Numbered from the stretch's first letter, positions 16,839-26,254 are shown. The stretch: 64,000 nucleotides of DNA from Gluconacetobacter entanii (GCF_003206495.1 NZ_NKUF01000002.1:1-64000); one strand, 5' to 3'. Notes: generated by a model from the letters alone, not told the origin. Program-made: numbers and translations.

Positions 16839-17387
16839 ATGACACAGACGAAGGCCGCCGCGACAAAGGCGGGTGCGGCACATGTTCGGACCTATCTCGG
16901 CACCCCCACGGACCTGAAGCAGGCCGCGGTGCATGACATCGCCGCCGGACTGAAGGCGACGCTGGCGGATGTCTTTGCCCTGTATATCAAGACAAAGAAC
17001 TTCCACTGGCACATGAGCGGCCGTCATTTCCGCGATTATCACCTGCTGCTTGATGAACAGGGCACGCAGATCTTCGCCATGACCGACCCGATGGCCGAGC
17101 GCGCGCGCAAGATCGGCGGCACGACGCTGCATTCCGTGGGCGAGATCGCGCGCCTGACGAAAGTGGCCGACAATGACGCCGAATATGTCACGCCCGAGGA
17201 CATGCTGTCGGAACTGCGGGAGGACAACCTTGCGCTGACGGCGCGCCTGCGCGCGGTGCATGCCCTGTGTGATGAAGGCAATGACGTGGCGACCGCAAGC
17301 CTGCTCGAAGTCTGGATTGACGAGACCGAACGCCGGACATGGTTCCTGTTCGAGGCCACGCGCCCGGCCTTCGGCAGCAACACCTGA
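16839..17387 (+). CDS. dps: Dps DNA-protecting ferritin-like protein
   Basis: A 182-residue Dps: a 12-mer that oxidises and stores iron with hydrogen peroxide and shields DNA. The ferroxidase ligands sit in KNFHWHMSGRHFRDYHLLLDEQ, and the four-helix bundle follows with the late helix LLEVWIDETERRTWFL. A basic N-terminal tail (TQTKAAATKAGAAH) may contact DNA. The ATG at 16839 was chosen because GGAGAG lies four bases upstream; an ATG at 16827 would add MESA. Probably monocistronic, with the palindrome at 16769-16790 as its likely control site. Confidence 0.93.
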   Translation: MTQTKAAATKAGAAHVRTYLGTPTDLKQAAVHDIAAGLKATLADVFALYIKTKNFHWHMSGRHFRDYHLLLDEQGTQIFAMTDPMAERARKIGGTTLHSVGEIARLTKVADNDAEYVTPEDMLSELREDNLALTARLRAVHALCDEGNDVATASLLEVWIDETERRTWFLFEATRPAFGSNT

Positions 17388-17411
17388 TCCGGTGCAAAAA
17401 ACCACAAGATC

Positions 17412-17495
17412 AAAAAGAAGTTTTTGGTGAAGCTTTTTTCAAAAAGCTTCAGAAAGCGCCGCCTTTTTAGACCAAGGGCGGCACCCGGAAACTTT
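17412..17495. repeat. Dispersed two-hairpin repeat, reverse orientation
   Basis: The order is GAAGCTTTTTTCAAAAAGCTTC first, then GCCGCCTTTTTAGACCAAGGGCGGC. It lies between the tandem dps and methyltransferase genes. Confidence 0.75.
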
Positions 17496-17572
17496 GATGG
17501 CCCACATGCCTTTTCGTGGCCCCGCCGTCCGGGGTGGTGTACCTTCCATGCCGCAGGGAAGGGAGGCAGGCG

Positions 17573-18133
17573 ATGACAACAGTTTCGTTCCACAAGGCTG
17601 GCACCGGGGGCGAGCGCCTTGGCATGGCGTCGGGGCCGTGCACGTTGGGCACGGTCATGCTGGCCGCAGGCGCGCGTGGCGTGGTGGCCATCGTGATGGG
17701 CGACAGTGCGCAGGCATTGCGACATGACCTGCAGGCGCGCCTCCCCAGGGCGGAACTGGTCGATGATGATCCGCAGGCGCGGGAATACCTGCGCCGCGTG
17801 ACGGCGTTCATTGACGGGACATCGACGCAGGTGGACCTGCCCCTCGATATCAGGGGGACCGCGTTCCAGCAGAGGGTGTGGACGGCGCTGCGGGTCATCG
17901 CGCCGGGTACGACCGTGACCTATGCCGAACTTGCACGCCGGATCGGCGCACCTGCGGCGGTGCGGGCGGTGGCCGGGGCGTGCGGGGCAAATGCGCTGGC
18001 GGTCGTCATTCCGTGCCACCGGGTCGTGCGCAGCGACGGCACGCTGTCGGGCTATCGCTGGGGTGTGGCGCGCAAGCGGGCGCTGATCGCGCGTGAGGCC
18101 GCCATCACGGAAAGGGTTGCGGAACCGGCATGA
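17573..18133 (+). CDS. ogt: Methylated-DNA-protein-cysteine methyltransferase
   Basis: A 186-residue suicide enzyme that moves the methyl group from O6-methylguanine to its own cysteine. The active site IPCHRV holds C148, and RAVAGACGANALAVV before it is the helix-turn-helix arginine-finger region. The first 90 residues form the small N-terminal domain of Ogt and the Ada C-terminal half. The ATG at 17573 has GGGAGG upstream. Sequence after PCHRV (RSDGTLSGYRWGVARKRALI) is typical of the Ada-C type, so an Ada-derived label is also possible; the AdaA metal domain is absent. Confidence 0.9.
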   Translation: MTTVSFHKAGTGGERLGMASGPCTLGTVMLAAGARGVVAIVMGDSAQALRHDLQARLPRAELVDDDPQAREYLRRVTAFIDGTSTQVDLPLDIRGTAFQQRVWTALRVIAPGTTVTYAELARRIGAPAAVRAVAGACGANALAVVIPCHRVVRSDGTLSGYRWGVARKRALIAREAAITERVAEPA

Positions 18134-18267
18134 ACGGGCAGGCCATGGGGTAACCGAGCAAGGCATCGGGCATGGCGGGATGCGGGCGTGCCGGTTGTCT
18201 TGCCCTACTCTTTGCGGCATGAGGGGCGCAGACGCCCATTCATTCCCGTTCGTTGGTAGGTCCTGAT

Positions 18268-19293
18268 ATGTCAAACTACACCCCCGTTGGCCTTGGCGAT
18301 GAGGCCGCAACCGTCAAAGCCCTGACGCATTCGGGGAATTTCCACGTCGATGAGACGCTGGGATATGTCATCCTGCATTACGCGCTGGCCCCCCATGGCG
18401 ACCTGCGGGGCCGCGTGCTGGGGACCGCGCCTGCCGACAGGCTGGATTTCGGCCGGACGCGTTCGCCCGAACGTATCCGCGCGGCGGATATCGTGTTCGA
18501 CGTCGGCGGGATCTATGACCCGCAGAAGGGGCGTTACGACCATCACATGAAGGACAAGCCCCTGCGTGAGGACGGCGTTCCCTACAGTGCGGCGGGCCTG
18601 TTGTGGAAGGATTACGGCATTGCCGCGATCCGCAACATCCTCAAGGCCCCGGTGGACGAGGCCGCACTTCCCCTCATCTGGCAGTCGATCGACCGGTCGC
18701 TGGTCCTGCCGATCGACCAGGATGACAATGGCGTCGTCAAACTGGAAAAGCTGTCGCTGGCGGACATCGTCTCCTCCTGCCGTCCGGCATGGGACACGGC
18801 GGAACTCTATGGCCCGGACGAGGCGAAGATGCAGGAAAGCATCGGGTTTGCCGATGCGGCCACCACGGTTGCGGCCTTTCTGGTCAACACCGTCGATCGC
18901 GTCCGCGCCAGCCTTAAGGCGACGGACCGTGTGCTGGCGGCATACGAGGCGGCGCAGGACAAGCGTATCCTGGTCATGGATACGGGCATGCCGACCGAAA
19001 AGGTGATTTTCGAGCATGACCTGCCGGTCGTCTATGTCGTCTCGCCCGCCGCCCCCGGACGCTGGAACGTCAAGGCCGTGCCCCCCGTGCGCGGTGATTT
19101 CGGGCAGCGTGTCTCCCTGCCCGAAGCATGGCGCGGACTGGATGGTGAGGCGCTGGCGAAGGTGTCGGGTGTGGAGGATGCGGTCTTCGCCCATCCCGCG
19201 CGTTTCATCTGTGGCGCGGGCAGCAAAGAAGGGGCGCTGAAGATGGCGCGCCTTGCACTGGAAATCGACGAATCCCTGAACAAGGGTGCGTAA
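18268..19293 (+). CDS. MYG1 family (DHH-type) metal-dependent hydrolase
   Basis: A 341-residue protein of the MYG1/GAMM1 family; eukaryotic members are 3'-5' RNA exonucleases. The motifs HSGNFHVDETLG (near residue 22), DVGGIYDPQKGRYDHHMKD (with the D-H-H metal site) and the late GAGSKEGAL are all present. The ATG at 18268 follows GGTAGG. The bacterial role is not established. The next gene is convergent, so it is probably transcribed alone. Confidence 0.87.
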   Translation: MSNYTPVGLGDEAATVKALTHSGNFHVDETLGYVILHYALAPHGDLRGRVLGTAPADRLDFGRTRSPERIRAADIVFDVGGIYDPQKGRYDHHMKDKPLREDGVPYSAAGLLWKDYGIAAIRNILKAPVDEAALPLIWQSIDRSLVLPIDQDDNGVVKLEKLSLADIVSSCRPAWDTAELYGPDEAKMQESIGFADAATTVAAFLVNTVDRVRASLKATDRVLAAYEAAQDKRILVMDTGMPTEKVIFEHDLPVVYVVSPAAPGRWNVKAVPPVRGDFGQRVSLPEAWRGLDGEALAKVSGVEDAVFAHPARFICGAGSKEGALKMARLALEIDESLNKGA

Positions 19294-19310
19294 GGGGAAA
19301 CAGGTAAAGG

Positions 19311-19392
19311 AATAAAAGTTTTTGGGTGCCGTCTTTTTTTTAAAGGCGGCCTCTTTCGAAGCTTTTTGAAAAAAGCTTTACCAAAAACTTTT
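19311..19392. repeat. Dispersed two-hairpin repeat
   Basis: Both hairpins and both outer ends (AATAAAAGTTTTTGGG and CCAAAAACTTTT) are visible. It lies between convergent MYG1 and phosphohexomutase genes. Confidence 0.78.
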
Positions 19393-19397
19393 CAATT

Positions 19398-20876
19398 TCA
19401 GGATGCCGTTTTGCGCCATGGGCTGACGGCTTCAATACCGGTTTTCAGCAGGCCGGCAGCGCGTTCCGGACTGTCGGCCTCTACATAGACACGCAGTTCC
19501 GGCGCGTTGCCAGACGGGCGCAGATGGACGATCTCCCCATTGGAGAAGGTCATCCGCAGCCCATCCGTCGTATCCACATCCGACAGGTCGCCACAGGCCG
19601 CGACAAGGCCAAGTGCCGCGGCACCCGCCGCCGGGTTGTCGGCCAGTGCCGCGATCTTCGCCCTGCTCTGCTCCGTAGGCATTTCCACCAGACGGTCGCT
19701 CAGCGTGAAACGTGGCGGCAGTGTCGCGACAAGCCCGGCCAGATCCGTGCCCGCCCGGCGTGCCGCAACCAGCGCGCACAGCATCGGCAGCACGGAATCG
19801 CGCGTCGGCAGCGCCGCCAGCGTGCGGTCTTCGTGCCGCACGTCACTCGCCAGCAGGAAGCCGCCATTGGCCTCATACCCGACGGAGGGGACAAGGCCGG
19901 CGTCCGCCGCCTCGGTCATCGCGGCGACGACAAAGGGCGATCCGATGCGCGTGCGGCGGATGTCACGCGCAAAGCCTGCCTGTTCCAGCGCAGTGTTGCT
20001 GCTGACGGGGGTGGTGACGGCCACGGCGTTGAGGAAGCGTGCGGCAAGGATGCCCAGCACATCGCCGCGCAGCCAGTTGCCATGCCGGTCGGCAAGGAGC
20101 GGCCGGTCGGAATCCCCATCCGTCGTCAGGATGGCGTCCAGCGTGCCGCCTGCCGCCCAGTCCCGCGCCAGCTTTGCGTCCTCGGGGCGCACGGCCTCGG
20201 TATCGACGGGCATGAACGTGTCCGAACGCCCCAGCGGCACGGCCTTTGCGCCCAATGCCTCGACCACCAGCATCAGAACGTCGCGCCCCACGGCGGAATG
20301 CTGGTAGATCCCAAGCGTCAGGCCCGACAGGGCATCGGGACCGAAGAAGTCGCGGTAGCGTGCGACATAATCCGGCACCACGTCCGTGATCGCGGGCAGT
20401 TCAACCTGTTTTGTGAGCGCACCGTCTGCGCCGAACCAGCCATCGGGCAGTGCGACATCCTGTTCGCGCATGGCGGCTTCGTCGGTCTTGAGGAACTCGC
20501 CGCGTGCACGGTTGAACTTGATGCCATTGCGGTCGGCGGGGATATGGCTGCCCGTGACCATCAGGGAAGGGATGCCGCGCGCGAAAGCATGCAGGCACAG
20601 GGCGGGGGTCGGCACGAAGCCGCAAAAAACCGGCACGCCCTGCATGGACTCGATCGCCGCGACACAGGCACGCAGGATTCGGGGCGTGCTGGGGCGCAGG
20701 TCGCCCGCCACCGCGACATGCGTGCCGGGTGCGAATTCCCCAAGTGTCGCCAGATGTTTCAGGTAACCCACGGTATAGGCGAAACAGACGGCATCCGTCA
20801 TCGCGGTCACAAGGCCGCGCGCACCGCTGGTCCCGAACGCCACACCTGACTGTTTCATCCACTGGGCTATTTTCAT
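19398..20876 (-). CDS. Phosphomannomutase/phosphoglucomutase-type phosphohexomutase
   Basis: A 492-residue alpha-D-phosphohexomutase interconverting hexose 1- and 6-phosphates for nucleotide-sugar synthesis. The phosphoserine loop is unusual: TGSHIPADRNGIKF (S110) has His-Ile where most have His-Asn. The metal loop TTDGDSDRP, the sugar loop GYEANGGF and the phosphate loop RPSGNAPELRVYVEA are intact. GTSGARG opens the protein. The ATG at 20876 fits best; an ATG at 20885 is possible. It could supply GDP-mannose for exopolysaccharide, but no mannose genes are adjacent. Confidence 0.85.
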   Translation of the reverse strand: MKIAQWMKQSGVAFGTSGARGLVTAMTDAVCFAYTVGYLKHLATLGEFAPGTHVAVAGDLRPSTPRILRACVAAIESMQGVPVFCGFVPTPALCLHAFARGIPSLMVTGSHIPADRNGIKFNRARGEFLKTDEAAMREQDVALPDGWFGADGALTKQVELPAITDVVPDYVARYRDFFGPDALSGLTLGIYQHSAVGRDVLMLVVEALGAKAVPLGRSDTFMPVDTEAVRPEDAKLARDWAAGGTLDAILTTDGDSDRPLLADRHGNWLRGDVLGILAARFLNAVAVTTPVSSNTALEQAGFARDIRRTRIGSPFVVAAMTEAADAGLVPSVGYEANGGFLLASDVRHEDRTLAALPTRDSVLPMLCALVAARRAGTDLAGLVATLPPRFTLSDRLVEMPTEQSRAKIAALADNPAAGAAALGLVAACGDLSDVDTTDGLRMTFSNGEIVHLRPSGNAPELRVYVEADSPERAAGLLKTGIEAVSPWRKTAS

Positions 20877-21040
20877 GAGGTGCATTCTCTCGCGGCTTGA
20901 TCGGATAAAGGCAGGGGCGTGACAGGGCCCCATCCATTTCATGTTAGGGGATTTTTCCCCCGATTGCATGGATATTCAGGCGGGCGTTGCCTGTCATGCG
21001 CGGGCCGCGGGAATGGGTGTTTCAGGACAATGCATCGACA

Positions 21041-21121
21041 GAAAGGTTCTGGACGCCGCCTTTGGGTTAAGCAGGCGACGTCCTTTCGAAGCTTTCTGCG
21101 AAAAGCTTCACCAAAAACCTG
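21041..21121. repeat. Dispersed two-hairpin repeat, diverged
   Basis: GAAGCTTTCTGCGAAAAGCTTC and CCAAAAACC are recognisable, with GCCGCCTTTGGG on the other side. It lies between two minus-strand genes. Confidence 0.65.
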
Positions 21122-21147
21122 TGAATGATTTTGGGCGCTGATCCGCC

Positions 21148-22518
21148 TCAGGCGACGCGGATCAGATTACGGTTGATGAACTCCTCAATACCCAGGAAGG
21201 ACAGTTCGCGGCCAAAGCCCGAATTCTTGATCCCGCCAAAGGGCAGTTCGGGGGCTGCGGCCGTGGCCGTGTTGATGAACATCATGCCGGTCTCGACCGC
21301 TTCGGCCACCCGTTCCGCCCGGCCAAGGTCGCGGGAGAACACGGAACCGCCAAGGCCATAGGGTGAGTCATTGGCCAGTTCGATGGCCTCATGCTCGCTT
21401 GCTACTTTGTGCACGACGGCAACGGGGCCGAAAATCTCCTGATAGAAGACCGGGTTGTCCTTTGACACATTGGTCAGGATGGTCGGTTCCATGAAGAAGC
21501 CCGTCCGCTCCATCCGCTTGCCGCCTGCCACCAGCGTTGCCCCTGCCCTGACGGCTTCGTCGGTCTGCGCCAGTGCGGTGTCGAGTGCCTTCCTGCTGCT
21601 CATCGGGCCATGGGTGGTGCCCTCAGTCAGCGGATCGCCAATGCGGAACTGTGTGATCGCTTTTTTCAGACCCGCGAGGAAGGCGTCATAGACCTTCTCA
21701 TGCACGATCATCCGCTTGGCCGCCGTGCAGACCTGCCCGTTATTGGCGAACCGTCCCCACGTCGCCCATTTGACCGCCAGTTCAAGGTCCGCGTCATCCA
21801 GCACGATGAAGGCATCGCTGCCGCCCAGTTCCATCGTGTCCTTCTTCAGCGCCGCCCCCGCTTCGGCCGCGACCGTCTGGCCCGCGCGTTCGCTGCCGGT
21901 CAGGGCGACGCCACGGATGCGGAAATCCTTGATCAGTTCAGCGGACTGGTCGTTATCGAGGAAGATGTTGGTATAGACGCCAGCAGGCGCGCCCGCATCG
22001 TGGAACAGCTTTTCAAACGCCAGCGCACATTGCGGCACGTTGGGCGCGTGTTTCGCGATGACCACGTTGCCCGCCATCAGGTTCGGCCCCGCCACGCGGG
22101 CAAGCTGGTAATAGGGGAAATTCCATGGCTCGATGCAGTAGATCAGGCCAAGCGGCTGGTTGATGATCTTTGCGTGGCCTTCCTTGACCTTCAGATGCGT
22201 GGGGGCAAGGAATTCTGCCGCGCCATCGGCATAGAAGGACAGGATATCGGCTGTGATGTCGATTTCTTCCAGCGCATCTGGCAGCGCCTTGCCCATTTCG
22301 GTCGCGATCAGGCGCGCATGCGCCACGCGATCGCGACGCAGCAGGTCGGCGGCCTTTGACATGATGACCTTGCGGGCTGCGATGTCGCGCTTTTTCCAGT
22401 CGGTCTTCCACACATGCTCCGCGCGATCGACAATCGCCTTCATCTGTTCGGATGTGTGAAGTTCGAACGTGCGTTCCACGGTTTCCGTGGTCGGGTTGAG
22501 GGTCTGGTAAAAACTCAT
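21148..22518 (-). CDS. NAD(P)-dependent aldehyde dehydrogenase, succinate-semialdehyde type
   Basis: A 456-residue aldehyde dehydrogenase. The catalytic cysteine is in NNGQVCTAAKR and the general base glutamate in TMELGGSDAF; PWNFPYYQLAR and GSERAG mark the cofactor site; the end PFGGIKNSGFGRE is typical of the short succinate-semialdehyde dehydrogenase (YneI/GabD2) branch. The substrate is therefore likely succinate semialdehyde or a related aldehyde. The ATG at 22518 begins at the family N-terminus. It lies 16 bases after the Old Yellow Enzyme gene on the same strand, so the two probably form an HxlR-controlled operon for reactive carbonyls. Confidence 0.88.
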   Translation of the reverse strand: MSFYQTLNPTTETVERTFELHTSEQMKAIVDRAEHVWKTDWKKRDIAARKVIMSKAADLLRRDRVAHARLIATEMGKALPDALEEIDITADILSFYADGAAEFLAPTHLKVKEGHAKIINQPLGLIYCIEPWNFPYYQLARVAGPNLMAGNVVIAKHAPNVPQCALAFEKLFHDAGAPAGVYTNIFLDNDQSAELIKDFRIRGVALTGSERAGQTVAAEAGAALKKDTMELGGSDAFIVLDDADLELAVKWATWGRFANNGQVCTAAKRMIVHEKVYDAFLAGLKKAITQFRIGDPLTEGTTHGPMSSRKALDTALAQTDEAVRAGATLVAGGKRMERTGFFMEPTILTNVSKDNPVFYQEIFGPVAVVHKVASEHEAIELANDSPYGLGGSVFSRDLGRAERVAEAVETGMMFINTATAAAPELPFGGIKNSGFGRELSFLGIEEFINRNLIRVA

Positions 22519-22534
22519 TGGTACATTTCCCTGT

Positions 22535-23659
22535 TTATTGATTATGGAAAGGGTAGTCGGTGTAGCCATGCGCACCGCCGCCATACATCGTCGCCGGATC
22601 CAGCGGATTGAGCGGCCAGTTATGTTCCAGCCGCGCAGGCAGGTCCGGGTTGGCGATGAACTTCCGGCCAAAGCCGATCATGTCCGCCCATCCATGGCCC
22701 AGCACATGCTGCGCCTTGTGCAGGTCGTAGCGGCCCGCGCACAGGATGCGGCCGCCAAAGATGTCGCGCACGCTGGCGCGGAAGGCATCCGGCATTTCGG
22801 GCGCATTGTCCCAGTCTGCCTCGGCCAGCGAGACATAGGCGATGCCCGCATCTGCCAGCACGCGCACGGCTGCGGTGTAGGTCTCTGCCGGATTGTCCTC
22901 CAGCAGGCCGAGATACACGCGTTCTTCTGCGGTCGTGCCGAACAGCGGGGAAAACCGCACGCCCATCCTGTCAGGCGTGACCACGGCGGAGACGGCCTCG
23001 ACCACCTCGCGCAGGAAGCGCAGGCGGTTGGACAGGCTGCCGCCATAGGCATCGGTGCGGAAATTGGCCCGTTCGGAGATGAACTGGTTGATCAGGTAGC
23101 CATTGGCCGCGTGGATCTCCACCCCATCGAAGCCAGCGGACAGCGCGTTACGCGCCGCCTGTGCATACATCTCCACCAGTTCGTGGATTTCGGGGATGGT
23201 AAGTGCGCGCGGCATGTCGGGCGGCACCAGCTTTCCCGTGCCCGGCCCCGTGGGGATGAACACGTTGACACCTGTTGCAGCCACGGCGGACGGGGCGATC
23301 GGCGCCTCGTGGCCAGGCTGCAATGCGCGGTGGGACACGCGGCCGACATGCCACAACTGCGCGAAGATGGGCCGCCGCTTTGCGTGCACTGCATCGACGA
23401 CCAGTTTCCAGCCCGCGACCTGTTCAGGGGAGTAGATGCCCGGCGTCCAGGCATAGCCCTGCCCGCGGGGTTCGATCTGCGTGCCTTCGGTAATCAGGAA
23501 GCCAGCCTGCGTGCGCTGCGCGTAATATTCGGCCATCATGGCGTTGGGAATATCGCCGGGCTGGGTGCTGCGGCAGCGTGTCAGCGGTGGCAGGAAGATC
23601 CGGTTTTCCAGCGACAGGTCGGCCAGCCGCACGGGACCGAATAAAGAAGATGGAGACAT
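22535..23659 (-). CDS. nemA: Old Yellow Enzyme family alkene reductase
   Basis: A 374-residue FMN enzyme of the NemA/OYE type that reduces activated C=C bonds (enones, N-ethylmaleimide, quinone-like electrophiles) with NAD(P)H. Visible marks: NRIFLPPLTRCRS at the start, AQLWHVGRVSH, the FDGVEIHAANGYLINQF active-site stretch, RFSPLFG, and the FMN-phosphate region MIGFGRKFIANPDL. The ATG at 23659 is preferred over the TTG two codons upstream. Divergent from an HxlR regulator, the usual electrophile-sensing arrangement. The nemA symbol reflects the subfamily, not proven substrate. Confidence 0.9.
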   Translation of the reverse strand: MSPSSLFGPVRLADLSLENRIFLPPLTRCRSTQPGDIPNAMMAEYYAQRTQAGFLITEGTQIEPRGQGYAWTPGIYSPEQVAGWKLVVDAVHAKRRPIFAQLWHVGRVSHRALQPGHEAPIAPSAVAATGVNVFIPTGPGTGKLVPPDMPRALTIPEIHELVEMYAQAARNALSAGFDGVEIHAANGYLINQFISERANFRTDAYGGSLSNRLRFLREVVEAVSAVVTPDRMGVRFSPLFGTTAEERVYLGLLEDNPAETYTAAVRVLADAGIAYVSLAEADWDNAPEMPDAFRASVRDIFGGRILCAGRYDLHKAQHVLGHGWADMIGFGRKFIANPDLPARLEHNWPLNPLDPATMYGGGAHGYTDYPFHNQ

Positions 23660-23668
23660 GATCAACCC

Positions 23669-23710
23669 TGTTTACAAATGCAGGCCATCCGTCCGGCCCG
23701 CATGTAAACA
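23669..23710. promoter_or_regulatory. 8-bp inverted repeat, candidate HxlR operator
   Basis: TGTTTACA (23669-23676) and its exact complement TGTAAACA (23703-23710) lie 34 bases apart in the 115-base divergent region between the alkene reductase and hxlR-type genes. HxlR dimers bind such dyads; this is the likely site for repression of both genes. Confidence 0.5.
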
Positions 23711-23774
23711 TTGACCCAGCCTGCGGTGTGCGCAAGAACGCACATAAACCGCCACTAGTGTCAGGAATGATACC

Positions 23775-24137
23775 ATGCCCCGCATCCGTCACACCACGCT
23801 GGCCTGCAGCCCCGGCTGCACGGTGGAGGCCACGCTCGAACTGTTCGGGGGCAAGTGGAAGGCGCTGATCCTGTATCACCTGTTCGAGGACGGGGTGCTG
23901 CGGTTTGGCGAACTGCGCCGCCGCCTGCCCAACGTCACGCAGCGGATGCTGACCAACCAGTTGCGCGAACTCGAAGCCGATGGACTGGTGTCACGCACCG
24001 TCTTCCCCGAGGTTCCGCCGCACGTCGAATACGCGCTGACCGATCTTGGGAAGACGCTTGAGCCTGTCATCAAGGCGCTCAAGACATGGGGGGATACGCA
24101 CGCCCATTCCCTGCATGGCAGGAAAGCCGCCGGGTAG
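23775..24137 (+). CDS. HxlR family transcriptional regulator
   Basis: A 120-residue winged-helix regulator with the family pattern [30 protein letters not shown] and the wing [12 protein letters not shown]. Cysteines at 11 and 15 (ACSPGC) occupy the place of the redox-sensing cysteine of YodB/HypR/QorR-type members, so it may sense electrophiles or quinones. It is divergent from the alkene reductase-aldehyde dehydrogenase operon, which it probably represses. Confidence 0.9.
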   Translation: MPRIRHTTLACSPGCTVEATLELFGGKWKALILYHLFEDGVLRFGELRRRLPNVTQRMLTNQLRELEADGLVSRTVFPEVPPHVEYALTDLGKTLEPVIKALKTWGDTHAHSLHGRKAAG

Positions 24138-24190
24138 CCTGAAGCATTCCCTGAATGGATATTGCAGCCTTATGCCGGAAATGGACCATA

Positions 24191-26254
24191 ATGACAGATG
24201 ACGAATTACTTGCGCGTTTTGCAAAAAACGCCCCGGCTTTCCAAGCATTCCTGCCGGAACTGACCGCCGAAGAAAGACACAGTTTCTGCGAGATCGCGCG
24301 CCTTGTCCATGATGAGGGGCTGGACTGGTATTTTACCGATATAAAGAATGAATACTTCCGTTTCGGGCGCAAGAACAATGGCAACGATACTGCGGTACGT
24401 AAAGGCACCCTAGGTTTTTTTGAAAAAAAAGATGATCGTATATGTTTCTGTTTTAATTCCAATATTGTCCGGAATATGGACGATAATGTAAAAGACAAGA
24501 AATTTTCACTCAACAGTACAACCGTAAATATCGCAAAACGTGTCCTTGAGATGAACCAGGACGATATTGCAGGCAGGCTGAAGACGGATCGTAATGGCCT
24601 GTGGCCAGATGACTATCCTCCCCTGCCTAAAAAGAAAAACAGGACCGTGCTGCAAGATACCATGCCAGAGAACAAAGACATCATGCCCGCTGACTCCAGT
24701 GCCGAAACCGTCAACCTGATCCTGTATGGGCCGCCCGGCACGGGCAAGACCTATGCCACTGCTGCCGAGGCCGTGAGGCTGTGTGGCGAAACCGTGCCGG
24801 AGGACCGCAAGGAACTGATGGCCGCCTATCATCGCCTGATACGCGCGGGGCGGATCGAATTCGTGACCTTTCACCAGTCACTGGCCTATGAAGATTTTGT
24901 CGAGGGACTGCGTCCCCAGCAGGGTATGGCGGGCGGTGGCCCGGACGGCGAACAGCCTGCCGCAGGCTTCACGCTTGTGCCAAGGGACGGCATTTTCCGC
25001 CGGATCGTGCGCGAGGCGCTTGGGGAGACCGAAGAAACGGAGGATACGTTCTCGCTGGCGGGCAAACGTGTTTTCAAACTCTCCATGGGGGTCGCGGGCG
25101 ATCATGATGATGCCCATATCTTTGAAAATGCCATAAGGGACGGGTATGCCATCATCGGGTATGGCGAACTGGATTTTACCGATCCACGTTTTGCCAGTCC
25201 GGATGCTATCCTTAAGGCCGTGCAGGATTCAGGGGTGGTGTGGGACAAGGTACTCACGTCCGCATCCGGATGGGTCAAGATGCCCAACATCTTTCGTAAC
25301 CAGATGCGTATTGGCGATATCATCGTGGTTTCGCGCGGGAACGGCCTGTTCCGCGCAATCGGTCAGATAACGGGCGATTATTATTTCGAACCGCTTGAGG
25401 AGCGGCCCGATTATGCGCACCGCCGCAAGGTAAGGTGGCTGTGGGTCAGTCCGGAGGGCGAACCGGTCGATCGTATCTATGCCAAGGATTTTTCCATGGC
25501 GACCGTCTACCAGTTGAATCGTGACCTGATCAATGTCCCGGCACTGGCGCAGTATATCGGCAGGCAGCATGATACATCCCCTGTCACGCCACAGCCCTAT
25601 GTCCTGATTATAGACGAGATCAACCGCGCCAATATTTCCAAGGTATTTGGCGAACTCATTACATTGCTCGAACCGGACAAACGGCTGGGCCAGCCGAATG
25701 AACTGCAGGTACGCCTGCCTTATTCAGGTGACCTGTTTGGCGTGCCGTCCAACCTGCATATCATTGGCACGATGAACACGGCGGACCGTTCCATTGCCCT
25801 GCTGGATACGGCGCTGCGCCGCCGGTTCGACTTCCGCGAACTGATGCCCGACCCGACGCAGCTTGAAACCGTGGATGGGATCGACCTGCCTGCCGTGCTG
25901 CGCGCGCTTAATGAACGGATCGAATACCTGTTCGATCGCGAACACCAGATCGGGCATGCCTATTTCATTAAATGCACGGCGCGTCAGGGTTCCAACGGCA
26001 TCGATCAGGTCATGCGTGACCGGATCATCCCGCTTCTGGCTGAATATTTCTACGAGGACTGGGACAAGGTCGCCGCCGTGCTTGGCGATGCGACAGAAGC
26101 GGAAGGGGACTATGAAGGTGGTTTCCTTAATCGGGAAAAACTCCCGGTCCCACGCGGGCTGGGACTGGAAGGTGAGGGCAGTGCGCGTTACCGCTGGCGC
26201 GTGCGTACCCAACAGGAAGGATTTGATTATAACAGGGGACTTCTGGACGTATGA
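24191..26254 (+). CDS. mcrB: McrB-type AAA+ GTPase subunit with an EVE-like insert
   Basis: A 687-residue motor subunit of a modification-dependent restriction system, expected to bind modified DNA and drive McrC by GTP hydrolysis. Residues 1-165 form an AT-rich-coded N-terminal module that should carry target recognition; I cannot name its fold. Walker A is GPPGTGKT (180-187); Walker B is LIIDEIN (472-478); the McrB signature MNTADRS (528-534) and the arginine-rich LRRRFDF follow. Between Walker A and B lies an insert of about 150 residues (about 291-445) with GYAIIGYGELDF, MRIGDIIVVSRG and VRWLWV, which resembles the modified-base-binding EVE/PUA fold. The ATG at 24191 has GGA upstream; 24155 would add 12 residues. 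It overlaps mcrC by four bases. Confidence 0.87.
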   Translation: MTDDELLARFAKNAPAFQAFLPELTAEERHSFCEIARLVHDEGLDWYFTDIKNEYFRFGRKNNGNDTAVRKGTLGFFEKKDDRICFCFNSNIVRNMDDNVKDKKFSLNSTTVNIAKRVLEMNQDDIAGRLKTDRNGLWPDDYPPLPKKKNRTVLQDTMPENKDIMPADSSAETVNLILYGPPGTGKTYATAAEAVRLCGETVPEDRKELMAAYHRLIRAGRIEFVTFHQSLAYEDFVEGLRPQQGMAGGGPDGEQPAAGFTLVPRDGIFRRIVREALGETEETEDTFSLAGKRVFKLSMGVAGDHDDAHIFENAIRDGYAIIGYGELDFTDPRFASPDAILKAVQDSGVVWDKVLTSASGWVKMPNIFRNQMRIGDIIVVSRGNGLFRAIGQITGDYYFEPLEERPDYAHRRKVRWLWVSPEGEPVDRIYAKDFSMATVYQLNRDLINVPALAQYIGRQHDTSPVTPQPYVLIIDEINRANISKVFGELITLLEPDKRLGQPNELQVRLPYSGDLFGVPSNLHIIGTMNTADRSIALLDTALRRRFDFRELMPDPTQLETVDGIDLPAVLRALNERIEYLFDREHQIGHAYFIKCTARQGSNGIDQVMRDRIIPLLAEYFYEDWDKVAAVLGDATEAEGDYEGGFLNREKLPVPRGLGLEGEGSARYRWRVRTQQEGFDYNRGLLDV

